Shown here piece after piece: positions 1 through 5,768 of a DNA stretch of 8,569 nt; the first letter of the stretch is position 1, and every line of letters starts with the position of its first letter. Source of the stretch: Methanosarcinales archaeon (GTDB taxonomy: Archaea; Halobacteriota; Methanosarcinia; Methanosarcinales; Methanocomedenaceae); contig DAOUWY010000063.1 of assembly GCA_030666885.1 (NCBI GenBank), positions 1 through 8,569 on the forward strand, given 5' to 3'. Below the pieces are notes generated by a model that was not told where the DNA came from, searched no databases, and worked only from the letters and a program-made list of their open reading frames with translations. The translations under genes and the position numbers were made by a program.

Positions 1-390
1 ACCTAACATCAGCATTATTTCATCAATACCTTCAACTCCAAGTCGATATTTAACGAAATGATGAAGAGCTGATCCTGTTGGAATTGGGATTTCATTATCT
101 TTCTCTTGAAAACCAAGTAGCCACGCTTCTTCCTCTGTTAAAGTGCTAATAGTCTTCTTAAATGACTTTTTCCTAAAGAATTTTACTACAACAAGTTTGA
201 TCATTGCTTCTACATCATACTTGAAATGCCAAGTTTTATCTGTGTAAAAATTATTCTTTACATATTGTGCTATGTCCGCTATGTTTAAAAATAATAAAAA
301 TTGACATAACGATACATGCTCTTTATCGATATAGTTTTCAAGGGAGTCTGTAATGAGGACTCCTTTGTAAACGTTTGAAATTTCTGTCAT
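1..390 (-). CDS. Probable transposase, N-terminal part (runs off left edge)
   Basis: An open frame reads leftwards from an ATG at 388-390 to the window edge without a stop, giving 130 residues; the C-terminus is missing. The N-terminal ~60 residues are hydrophobic and aromatic. They are followed by a stretch with 'MIKLVVVKFFRKKSFKKT' (residues ~77-94), then 'LTEEEAWLLGF' and 'PTGSALHHFVKYRLG'. This order (a basic helical segment, a 'LTEEE..LLGF' segment, then a '.P..S.LHHFVKYRLG' segment) resembles the N-terminal DNA-binding part of IS4/IS5-like transposases from archaea. The DDE catalytic domain would lie outside the window, so the family call is an inference from pattern memory. The frame stays open upstream to about 466, but a TATA-like box about 25 bases before the ATG suggests a leaderless transcript starting at this ATG. 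If it is a transposase, its element should end somewhere in the gene-free DNA at 391-860. Confidence 0.5.
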   Translation of the reverse strand, partial: MTEISNVYKGVLITDSLENYIDKEHVSLCQFLLFLNIADIAQYVKNNFYTDKTWHFKYDVEAMIKLVVVKFFRKKSFKKTISTLTEEEAWLLGFQEKDNEIPIPTGSALHHFVKYRLGVEGIDEIMLMLG

Positions 391-410
391 CAGAGGCGGA
401 CTTGGCAAAG

Positions 411-418
411 TATTTAAA
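411..418 (-). promoter_or_regulatory. Archaeal TATA box for the left-edge gene
   Basis: On the minus strand this reads TTTAAATA. It is centred about 25 bases upstream of the ATG at 390, the spacing expected for an archaeal box A driving a leaderless or nearly leaderless transcript. It supports ATG 390 over the possible upstream non-ATG starts in the same frame. Confidence 0.5.
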
Positions 419-560
419 CCTGTCGGTTTGATCAAATTCGCCGCGATATAAATTTCATCTGGTAGTCATTAATAGCGCAACGTTTGATGTGAAGATAAAT
501 TCAGGCTATCTAAAAAAAACAGATAGTTTCTTAAGTCAAAATGCTAATTTGACGGTTTCA

Positions 561-590
561 AGGTACAAATGTAGAGCTGATTTGTAACCT
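561..590. repeat. Bulged inverted repeat / hairpin
   Basis: AGGTACAAAT (561-570) pairs with ATTTGTAACCT (580-590), a ten-base stem with one bulged A and a 9-base loop. The right arm also forms a second small inverted repeat, TTTGTA/TACAAA (581-595). It lies just upstream of a purine-rich GGGAGGTGG. It could be an RNA structure or part of an insertion-element end; nothing decides between these. Confidence 0.4.
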
Positions 591-747
591 ACAAACGATA
601 TCAGTAGGGAGGTGGATTTTATTTGAAATTTACCAGATCAGTGTTAAAGAAAAAATCACTGGATTGCTTACAGTGAAGATGGGATTTTTATTTAAAAATT
701 CTTAGTGGCAACAAGAAACAGCATGATTAGCCTCTTTTTTTCGACAT

Positions 748-775
748 ATTTCAATCTAAGGACTTAAATTGAAAT
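748..775. repeat. 28-bp near-perfect palindrome
   Basis: ATTTCAAT (748-755) and ATTGAAAT (768-775) are perfect inverted arms. The inner bases TAAG (757-760) and CTTA (763-766) also pair, so 24 of 28 positions are self-complementary. It sits about 40 bases before the TATA box of the CitG-like gene. That would suit a regulator-binding site, though a remnant of a mobile-element end is equally possible. Confidence 0.4.
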
Positions 776-810
776 CAGGAAATAATAAAAAGCCTTTAGC
801 CTGTAAACAT

Positions 811-819
811 AAATATATA
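811..819 (+). promoter_or_regulatory. Archaeal TATA box for the CitG-like/DUF447 operon
   Basis: AAATATATA lies about 45 bases before the ATG at 861, which predicts a transcript start near 840 and a short leader of about 20 bases. No strong Shine-Dalgarno sequence precedes the ATG; CTGGGA at 845-850 is the best candidate and is weak. Confidence 0.5.
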
Positions 820-860
820 ATATTATCCTCTAAGAATCATAAATCTGGGAACATACCACC

Positions 861-1763
861 ATGTCACACAATACGCACCTGATCGCACAGTATGCCCAAT
901 TTGCAATGATACTGGAAGTATGTGCTACACCAAAACCCGGCAACGTGGATCGGGATCATAACTATCATGACACGCATTTCGAGCATTTCCTTGCATCTGC
1001 CGTTAGTGTATATCCTGTTCTGAAAAAAGCATCCGCTGATGATAAAGACATCGGGAAGTATATTAATGAAGCAGTAGTCGAAAGTGCAAAATGGCAAAGC
1101 GGAGGCAACACACACTTCGGGGCATTCATCCTGCTTATACCACTTGTGATGGCAGCAGGCAAACTCAGGACACAAATGAATGGGAGCCCGGATATATTTC
1201 CTGGACTTGAACAGCGTGTAATGGAATTGGTAAAAGATTCATCAGCAGATGACTCTGTTGAACTGTACAGGGCTTTTTCAAAAGCAGGTGTCCGGATAAA
1301 TGACGTGGACGACCTGGACCTGGCAGACCCGGCATCGATTGATGTGATCAGGGCAAGAGGGACTACATTATACAAGCTGATGGAGATATCCTCTTCTTAT
1401 GACATGATCGCAAAGGAATGGACCTCGGGATTCCAGCTTACATTCAAGTGTGGAAACAGCATCCTTGAAAAGTACAGGTCTATGGGTATCAATGATGCGC
1501 TGGTCCTGACATTCCTTGAAATACTGGCAGGGAATCCGGATACTTTTATCCGGACCAAGTTCGACCTTGAAAGGGCTGAGGAGGTATCCGGGAGAGCCGC
1601 ATATATTGTTGAACGCATAAATAGCTCCGGATTTGAGAACGCAAAGCCAGATATCGAGGAGTTTGATGAGCAGCTTCTTAGTGAAGGGGTAAATCCAGGT
1701 TCGACCGCAGATATAATAATTGCGGGTCTTTTTGTTGCACTGGTGGGGGGATTGAAGTTTTGA
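861..1763 (+). CDS. Triphosphoribosyl-dephospho-CoA synthase (CitG/MdcB-like) family protein
   Basis: A 300-residue protein of the CitG family. Bacterial members join ATP and dephospho-CoA to make the precursor of the citrate or malonate lyase prosthetic group. Family signatures are present and in order: KPGNVDR (25-31), GGNTHFGAF (81-89), YDMIAKEW (180-187) and the C-terminal NPGSTADII (278-286). Length is normal and the gene looks intact. No citrate or malonate lyase gene is nearby. Archaeal and methylotroph members of this family occur beside DUF447 genes, and from memory both are linked with tetrahydromethanopterin biosynthesis clusters, so the true substrate may be a different nucleotide or cofactor precursor; that part is inference. 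The ATG at 861 puts the family's conserved N-terminal helix (IAQYAQFAMILEV) about 8 residues in, as expected. The stop overlaps the start of the next gene by 4 bases, implying translational coupling. Confidence 0.85.
   Translation: MSHNTHLIAQYAQFAMILEVCATPKPGNVDRDHNYHDTHFEHFLASAVSVYPVLKKASADDKDIGKYINEAVVESAKWQSGGNTHFGAFILLIPLVMAAGKLRTQMNGSPDIFPGLEQRVMELVKDSSADDSVELYRAFSKAGVRINDVDDLDLADPASIDVIRARGTTLYKLMEISSSYDMIAKEWTSGFQLTFKCGNSILEKYRSMGINDALVLTFLEILAGNPDTFIRTKFDLERAEEVSGRAAYIVERINSSGFENAKPDIEEFDEQLLSEGVNPGSTADIIIAGLFVALVGGLKF
1742..1750 (+). promoter_or_regulatory. Ribosome-binding site deciding a TTG start
   Basis: The G-rich run GGTGGGGGG at the end of the upstream gene ends 9 bases before the TTG at 1760-1762. 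It is the best support for that non-ATG start over the in-frame ATG at 1790. Confidence 0.5.
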
Positions 1764-2344
1764 GCATTGAACTGGACAGTTACGGAATAATGGAAGGTAT
1801 CAATGAGGTCATTGTCACTACAAAGTCCATTGATGACCGGCCCAATGCTGCACCCATAGGCCTGATAAGGCATTGTGGAAGGCTCACTGTCAGGGTTTTT
1901 AACGAATCACATACCTGTACGAATATTAAGGATACGGGGTTACTGGCTGTAAATATAGTAGATGACCCGGTGGTGTTTGTTCAATCGGCTCTTGAAGACC
2001 TGGATAAGGAAAAGTTCGAGTTCATTGAAACTGGTACCGGTATCAATTTTCCAGTACTCGCCTCCTCTAACGGATGGGTGATATTTAAGGCCGGGATTAA
2101 AGAAGGCAATATTGCAACAATTGCTGAATTACAATTCATCACAGGTAACATCAAAAGTATGGGAATAAGGCCGGTAAACAGGGGATTTAATGCAGTGATA
2201 GAGGCTGCGATCTATGCCACCAGATATAAAGTTTTTAATGATGAAACTTTTTTATTTAAGATAAAATCATATAAAGATGTAATAAATAAGTGTGGAGGCC
2301 GCAGTGAAAAAGAAGCATATAGTTTAATAAATAAATTATTGTGA
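1760..2344 (+). CDS. DUF447 family protein (FMN-binding split-barrel-like)
   Basis: A 194-residue protein of the DUF447 family, widespread in methanogens and in methylotrophs that use tetrahydromethanopterin. The conserved N-terminal block INEVIVTT...RPNAAPIGLI (14-36) matches the flavin reductase-like split-barrel fold. The C-terminal block IRPVNRGFNAVIEAAIYATR (136-155) is the other family hallmark. The reaction is not established; flavin or cofactor binding is inferred from the fold. The TTG start is chosen because it overlaps the upstream stop (TTGA), has a G-rich ribosome-binding site and keeps residues normally found before the conserved block. An ATG at 1790 would remove 10 residues and is the alternative. 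Shared promoter and coupling suggest it works with the CitG-like protein. The last ~35 codons turn A+T-rich, towards the junction with the neighbouring A+T-rich DNA. Confidence 0.8.
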   Translation: MSIELDSYGIMEGINEVIVTTKSIDDRPNAAPIGLIRHCGRLTVRVFNESHTCTNIKDTGLLAVNIVDDPVVFVQSALEDLDKEKFEFIETGTGINFPVLASSNGWVIFKAGIKEGNIATIAELQFITGNIKSMGIRPVNRGFNAVIEAAIYATRYKVFNDETFLFKIKSYKDVINKCGGRSEKEAYSLINKLL

Positions 2345-2478
2345 ATTAATTATCGATAGCTTCGAGGCATGTTTCTCACGACCTAGGACGCTGCTTCACT
2401 CAGGCCCAGGTACCAAAAAGAGTGTATAGGAATTATTACAAAATAAATGGGCATACCATATGTTGATTGAATTTAAAT

Positions 2479-2526
2479 GATATATTCACAAGCAGACTAA
2501 CCCATTATTATGCTTGTGAATATATC
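2479..2526. terminator. Perfect 16-bp inverted repeat between convergent genes, likely bidirectional terminator
   Basis: The arms at 2479-2494 (GATATATTCACAAGCA) and 2511-2526 are exact reverse complements with a 16-base loop. The hairpin lies 135 bases after the DUF447 stop and 6 bases beyond the ATPase stop, between two converging genes. Neither side carries a long T run. A transcript-end structure is the simplest reading; an insertion-element end or protein-binding site is the alternative. Positions 2345-2478 before it hold no gene that I can see. Confidence 0.6.
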
Positions 2527-2532
2527 GTAATC

Positions 2533-3732
2533 TTACTCCTTTAATTTTCGCCTTTGAGCTCTACTTTCCATTGTTATATAAATCGGGAATAACTCATTTA
2601 CGAATTTATATGCTCCCCGTCCCCCTTCTATGTCTGATTGGATTACACCCAATTGTTTCATTTTCGTTAAGAAATTATCAAAGGTTCTTTTTTCTTCATT
2701 ATTCAATTCACTTTCAAAATCTTTTTTCCTGAAATGACTACCTGGCATTTCACCCAACTTTCTTAAAATCGATTTATATCTTTCACTTCGAATTGTTCTA
2801 TAAACTTTAGGGTCAAGATATTTTTGTCCGATTCTCTCTGCTGCATATATAATGCCAGGCATTACATCATCTTGACTTATTACTTCGTCTTCGTTTTTCC
2901 AATAGACTGCATCACCAATTTCATGCATTAAAACAGGCAATCCACTCGAAAATAGAACCATATAATCCATAGATTCAGGCTCAACTTCTATATTCACTTT
3001 GTCAAATGCTTTTTTAATGAACTCAGAAACTTCTTTATCAGAAAGTTTATCAATTTCTATTACTCTGAATATTCTCATTAGAGACGGTTGTTGTCTACTC
3101 AAATTGTCTCTTATTTCAGGGAGACCTATTGGCATTAAAAAAAGAGGGAATTGGGTATAATGTGTCGCAACATGGTCTACGAAACTTTTGTACCAGTTCG
3201 CAAATTCAGGCGAATTTGAAATTCCATTGATATCATCTAAAATAATAAACAATCCTTTCTTGTCATCTTTTATCAGGTCTAAAATATTTTTAATAGATTC
3301 AGGGAAATTGATTACTAAATCTTTTAAATCAGCTTCTGGTGGATTAAAACTAACAGAAATGCCAAAAAGATCAACTTGTTTAATATATTTCCCAAAATAA
3401 CCGGAAATTTTATCAAACATTGTTTGTTTATTTGCTTCTTTGAGGATTTGCTCAAATATACGGCGTACAAACTCTTCTAAAGTAGTGACTCCACCTAAAA
3501 AAACATGGACTGCAAGGAAATCTTCTTTTTCAACATAGTAACGTAAATATGAAGCTAATGAGCTCTTACCAATACCTCGTTCACCTGATAAAAAAACATT
3601 CTCTTGTTTACCATATTCCGTTTGTTTAACATGTCTTACAATCTCTTTAAATTGTTCAACTCTTCCGACAAAAAGTTCGATAGGTACTGGATTTCCAGGT
3701 GTAAATGGACTGTTTTCTTTGATAGTCACCAT
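2533..3732 (-). CDS. AAA+ ATPase with C-terminal winged-helix-like region (Orc1/Cdc6- or STAND-like)
   Basis: A 399-residue P-loop ATPase. In order: an N-terminal 'PFTPGNPVPIELFVGR' entry motif (9-24) typical of Orc1/Cdc6-like and MalT/STAND-type ATPases, Walker A GERGIGKSS (50-58), Walker B LFIILDD (161-167), a sensor-1-like strand FLMPIG (198-203), a helical lid (about 228-275) with the GLPVLMHEIGDAV segment, and a C-terminal winged-helix-like region (about 310-385). There is no signal peptide or membrane segment, so it is probably cytosolic. No effector domain is fused. Similar stand-alone ATPases occur in accessory DNA, and roles in replication, regulation or defence cannot be separated here. 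The gene is visibly more A+T-rich than the metabolic genes on both sides and stands alone with its own promoter, suggesting acquisition. The ATG at 3732 directly precedes the conserved N-terminal motif. Confidence 0.75.
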   Translation of the reverse strand: MVTIKENSPFTPGNPVPIELFVGRVEQFKEIVRHVKQTEYGKQENVFLSGERGIGKSSLASYLRYYVEKEDFLAVHVFLGGVTTLEEFVRRIFEQILKEANKQTMFDKISGYFGKYIKQVDLFGISVSFNPPEADLKDLVINFPESIKNILDLIKDDKKGLFIILDDINGISNSPEFANWYKSFVDHVATHYTQFPLFLMPIGLPEIRDNLSRQQPSLMRIFRVIEIDKLSDKEVSEFIKKAFDKVNIEVEPESMDYMVLFSSGLPVLMHEIGDAVYWKNEDEVISQDDVMPGIIYAAERIGQKYLDPKVYRTIRSERYKSILRKLGEMPGSHFRKKDFESELNNEEKRTFDNFLTKMKQLGVIQSDIEGGRGAYKFVNELFPIYITMESRAQRRKLKE

Positions 3733-3759
3733 AATAATTTTCCAATCTAATTATGCAAT

Positions 3760-3767
3760 TATTTAAA
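3760..3767 (-). promoter_or_regulatory. Archaeal TATA box for the AAA+ ATPase
   Basis: On the minus strand this reads TTTAAATA, centred about 31 bases before the ATG at 3732. It predicts a very short leader. The sequence between it and the start is A+T-rich with no Shine-Dalgarno site. Confidence 0.5.
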
Positions 3768-3808
3768 CTTAATATTTCTTTTGCATATACATATTCTCAA
3801 TATATATT

Positions 3809-3825
3809 AAGATATACAATATCTT
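3809..3825. repeat. Short hairpin in A+T-rich spacer
   Basis: AAGATAT and ATATCTT form a perfect 7-bp stem with a 3-base loop, followed on the plus strand by TT. It lies in the very A+T-rich spacer 3768-3985, which otherwise holds no gene I can see. In DNA this rich in A+T such a stem may arise by chance. Confidence 0.3.
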
Positions 3826-3989
3826 TTCGATGAATTATTGGCTTTACTTCAATCTATTTGCCTGGTTATATATAATTGTCTATATTTTTTACCAAATATT
3901 GAAAGCTGAATTAGTACTTAATCATTGTCATCAAATTATATTAAAAAAAATATGCCAAAATAATCCCAATCGTCATCCAGCAATCCCCC

Positions 3990-4133
3990 CTATATGACCC
4001 TGGACATGTAAGGTCCGTCCCGCTCAAAGCCCAGTTTCCTGTAATAGGTTCTCAGACCTATCCCGCTGATAACAGCCAGCTTACTAAAACCTGCCTGATG
4101 TGCCCTTCCTGTAGCTTCTGCCAGCAATTCAGT
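3990..4133 (-). pseudogene. elp3: elp3 remnant: C-terminal GNAT-domain tail
   Basis: On the minus strand a frame ending at the TAG at 3990-3992 reads ELLAEATGRAHQAGFSKLAV, then ISGIGLRTYYRKLGFERDG, then PYMSRVI. This is the C-terminal end of the Elp3 acetyltransferase (GNAT) domain, recognised by 'ISG.G.R.YYRKLG(F/Y)' and 'GPYM' just before the stop. Elp3 is the radical-SAM/acetyltransferase enzyme of tRNA wobble-uridine modification and normally exceeds 450 residues. Only about 46 codons remain. The match stops near 4133, an in-frame stop follows immediately, and no radical-SAM or CxxxCxxC part is found to the right. The tail is well preserved, so the truncation may be fairly recent or may come from a rearrangement that left the intact copy elsewhere. 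Positions are good to a few codons on the right side. Confidence 0.75.
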
Positions 4134-4195
4134 CTATCGATAACGTTTAGATATGGCTGAATAGTTACTTCCTTTCTAAAAATATCAAAGTGTAG

Positions 4196-4449
4196 TGTTA
4201 GGGACTATTTATATAAATATTTTGCTTTATTTCAATAACAAGATCGCTAAATCTATGAATTAGTAACTTTTTATTATTTTCCAGACGATCAGGAAAACCG
4301 TAAAGAGCGCTGAGGGACGCAGAGAAAAATAGCAACCTTCTGCGGTCCTCCGTGTCCTTGGCGGTTAACCTTTTTTGCCATTACCCACTGATCCGGAATA
4401 AATTAAAAAGTCTCATGAATTAAATAGTTTGGGACTAAGTATATAAATG
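4196..4449 (+). repeat. Direct-repeat pair of promoter-like boxes, 230 bp apart
   Basis: The sequence GTTAGGGACTATTTATATAAAT (4197-4218, read as GTTAGGGACTA then TTTATATAAAT) recurs at 4427-4448 as GTTTGGGACTA then AGTATATAAAT. The copies differ at only about three positions and the offset is exactly 230 bases. Each contains TATATAAAT- or TATAAAT-type box A DNA preceded by a GGGACTA block that could be a BRE-side or regulator-binding element. No gene clearly starts just after either copy. Confidence 0.5.
4296..4366. repeat. GC-rich imperfect inverted repeat (REP/MITE-like)
   Basis: The left arm starting AACCGTAAAGAGCGCTGAGG (about 4297-4326) pairs imperfectly with the right arm ending GTCCTTGGCGGTT (about 4337-4366); about 20 of 30 positions match when the right arm is reverse-complemented. 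Arm ends are the best conserved (AACCG/CGGTT and CGCAGA/TCTGCG). It stands out as G+C-rich in A+T-rich surroundings. Related 'ACCGC.AAG.ACGC.GAG' palindromic elements recur in many environmental genomes, so this is probably a dispersed non-coding repeat. Confidence 0.55.
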
Positions 4450-4633
4450 TCTGACAAAGGTGTGGGGGTGGATTTTTTCAAAAATCAGGATGTTTTTCAG
4501 CTATCTTTGAAAGTCAAGTCAAACAACAAAATTCAGATAAATCAAGTTCTGAATCCATTCATATCCCTCAAAAGAATAAATTACATTTAAACTATTTAAA
4601 TATTGTCAATTTATCAGGGACACGACCGGATAT

Positions 4634-4642
4634 TTGTATAAA
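4634..4642 (+). promoter_or_regulatory. Archaeal TATA box for the glycosyltransferase
   Basis: TTGTATAAA lies about 30 bases before the ATG at 4668, the spacing expected for a leaderless or nearly leaderless transcript. No Shine-Dalgarno sequence is present. A second box, TATTTAAAT at 4594-4602, could start a longer leader. Confidence 0.45.
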
Positions 4643-4667
4643 CTATTAATACTTTTATAATAGCCAT

Positions 4668-5663
4668 ATGGAAAAAGTTTGTATTATAATACCAGTTGCG
4701 CCTTTTGAACCCCTTTCAATAATTCAAAAATCGGTCGATTCACTAAAACAACTGGATACATCAGGACTGAGCGTCAATATTACCTACATAATAGATTGTC
4801 CACAAGGACCTGACCATCGCATCCGGTATTTGAAGTCCGGAGACATCGGTCACCTGGCCCGGTCTGATACACGGGGGCGCAGGGGTGGTGCCGTCAATGA
4901 CGGCATGGATGCCATCAGGGGACAGGATGGGAGACCGGATGCCGATTACATTGCACTTTTTGATGTGGATAGTCGCCCCGAACCCGATTTTATAATAAAG
5001 TGTATCCATGCCCTTAAAATGGAGGCAAATGCCGTGATAGCAAGCGGTACACGGTATATCACTAACCAGGATTCAGGGTGGGTGGCCAGGATAATCGCTG
5101 CTGAATATTCATTTTTCGCAGACGTGTACAGGCTGTATGAACGCTTTGACGGGTTCAAACAATTCAATGGACTTATCGGTTTGATAGATGCAAGGGCACT
5201 TGATGGTACGAGTCTCAATGAGGATGTGTACTGTGAAGACCTGGAATTCACGCAGCGTATGTACATCAGCGGCAAAAAACCTGTACTGGCAGAAACAACA
5301 GTGGGTGAGCAGGCGCCCACCAGCCTGGAAGAACTATACAACCAGCGGATACGCTGGATGTCAGGTGCACTGGAGGGACTGGAGGAAAATCTGGCACGGT
5401 TTTACTCTGCCCCTATTCCTGTGAACCAGAAGCTGGCATGGTTTACGTCCATGACGCTGCCCTTTGTTGCATTTTTGCTGACACCCATTGTCCCTGTCTA
5501 TGGATTGAGGCTCTGGTCAAAGGGGCAGGATCATATATTAGTCAAGACTGTGGGATTAATGTTCCATGTATGGCTGATCAGCTTGTGCGGTGTGCAGGCA
5601 ATATTGAACCGCATCAGAATGAAAAAAACTGAATGGACCGATACTTCCCGTTCCGATATTTGA
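4668..5663 (+). CDS. Family 2 glycosyltransferase, membrane-anchored (processive-type motifs)
   Basis: A 331-residue GT-A fold glycosyltransferase that would move a sugar from a nucleotide-sugar donor at the cytoplasmic membrane face. The motifs are complete: N-terminal strand VCIIIPV (4-10), DVDSR (99-103, the DxD metal/nucleotide site), EDLEF (190-194, with the catalytic-base acidic residue) and QRIRW (226-230, the QxxRW motif of cellulose/chitin-synthase-like enzymes). Two hydrophobic segments, about 261-283 and 292-312, should anchor it with the catalytic domain in the cytoplasm. The C-terminus ends EWTDTSR, a common ending in GT2 proteins. The acceptor and product are unknown; surface polysaccharide, S-layer glycan or glycolipid are candidates. 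It stands alone between its own promoter and a downstream inverted repeat. The next gene is unrelated signalling, so the neighbours do not show a pathway. Confidence 0.85.
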   Translation: MEKVCIIIPVAPFEPLSIIQKSVDSLKQLDTSGLSVNITYIIDCPQGPDHRIRYLKSGDIGHLARSDTRGRRGGAVNDGMDAIRGQDGRPDADYIALFDVDSRPEPDFIIKCIHALKMEANAVIASGTRYITNQDSGWVARIIAAEYSFFADVYRLYERFDGFKQFNGLIGLIDARALDGTSLNEDVYCEDLEFTQRMYISGKKPVLAETTVGEQAPTSLEELYNQRIRWMSGALEGLEENLARFYSAPIPVNQKLAWFTSMTLPFVAFLLTPIVPVYGLRLWSKGQDHILVKTVGLMFHVWLISLCGVQAILNRIRMKKTEWTDTSRSDI

Positions 5664-5677
5664 ATATTATTAAGTTG

Positions 5678-5724
5678 ATTTTGTGTATATTTTGTGTAAA
5701 TTACCTGATGTGTATACACAAAAT
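5678..5724. terminator. Inverted repeat with internal perfect palindrome (terminator and/or operator)
   Basis: ATTTTGTGTATA (5678-5689) and TATACACAAAAT (5713-5724) are exact 12-bp inverted arms around a 23-base loop. A second direct copy, ATTTTGTGTA, sits at 5689-5698, and the right arm lies in the perfect palindrome TGTGTATACACA (5709-5720). The element begins 15 bases after the glycosyltransferase stop, fitting a terminator. Its repeated TTTTGTGTA half-sites, about 100 bases before the PAS-gene start, would also suit a dimeric regulator. Confidence 0.5.
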
Positions 5725-5768
5725 ATCTGACTTTATTCTAACAATAGACTAATATAAAATAATGTAAC

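Larger units (their letters stand above)
391..860. other. Gene-free region upstream of the CitG-like gene
   Basis: I find no convincing coding sequence on either strand over about 470 bases. It is A+T-rich. It holds the minus-strand promoter of the left-edge gene, a short hairpin at 506-526 (CTATCT/AGATAG), a longer bulged hairpin at 561-590, a near-palindrome at 748-775 and the plus-strand promoter at 811-819. A purine-rich GGGAGGTGG at 608-616 looks like a ribosome-binding site, but only a 17-codon TTG-initiated frame follows it. If the left-edge gene is a transposase, one end of its element should lie in this region. Confidence 0.6.
4144..4667. other. Gene-free region with repeats upstream of the glycosyltransferase
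   Basis: No credible gene is visible on either strand in about 520 bases. It contains two promoter-like boxes 230 bp apart (around 4200-4220 and 4430-4450), a GC-rich imperfect inverted repeat between them (4296-4366), a small stem GATTTTT/AAAAATC (4471-4486) after a purine-rich GTGTGGGGGTGG, an 11-bp inverted pair TTAAATAGTTT (4420-4430) and AAACTATTTAA (4589-4599), and TATA-like boxes at 4594-4602 and 4634-4642. The mixture suggests mobile-element debris or an unrecognised small RNA. Confidence 0.55.

Noticed and set aside
623..676. A 17-codon TTG-initiated frame after a strong GGGAGGTGG ribosome-binding-like sequence
   Set aside because: It is very short, has a rare start codon and no recognisable composition or similarity; the purine-rich run alone does not support a gene.
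965..1375. Open frames on the minus strand inside the CitG-like gene (also 864-1175 and 1397-1873)
   Set aside because: They are shadows of a well-supported family gene on the other strand and show no domain-like sequence.
2360..2420. A GC-richer stretch after DUF447 (ACCTAGG...CCCAGGT) considered as a tRNA or structured RNA
   Set aside because: Only a 7-bp imperfect stem can be drawn; no cloverleaf, T-loop motif or known RNA signature is present.
4420..4599. A 180-bp miniature element bounded by TTAAATAGTTT and AAACTATTTAA
   Set aside because: The 11-bp arms are almost entirely A+T in A+T-rich DNA, no target duplication is evident, and the boundary does not coincide with other signs of insertion.
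4946..5341. Open frames overlapping the glycosyltransferase on either strand (4761-5009, 5188-5424, 5438-5632, 5531-5719)
   Set aside because: The glycosyltransferase frame carries all catalytic motifs; the overlapping frames have no recognisable motifs or start signals.
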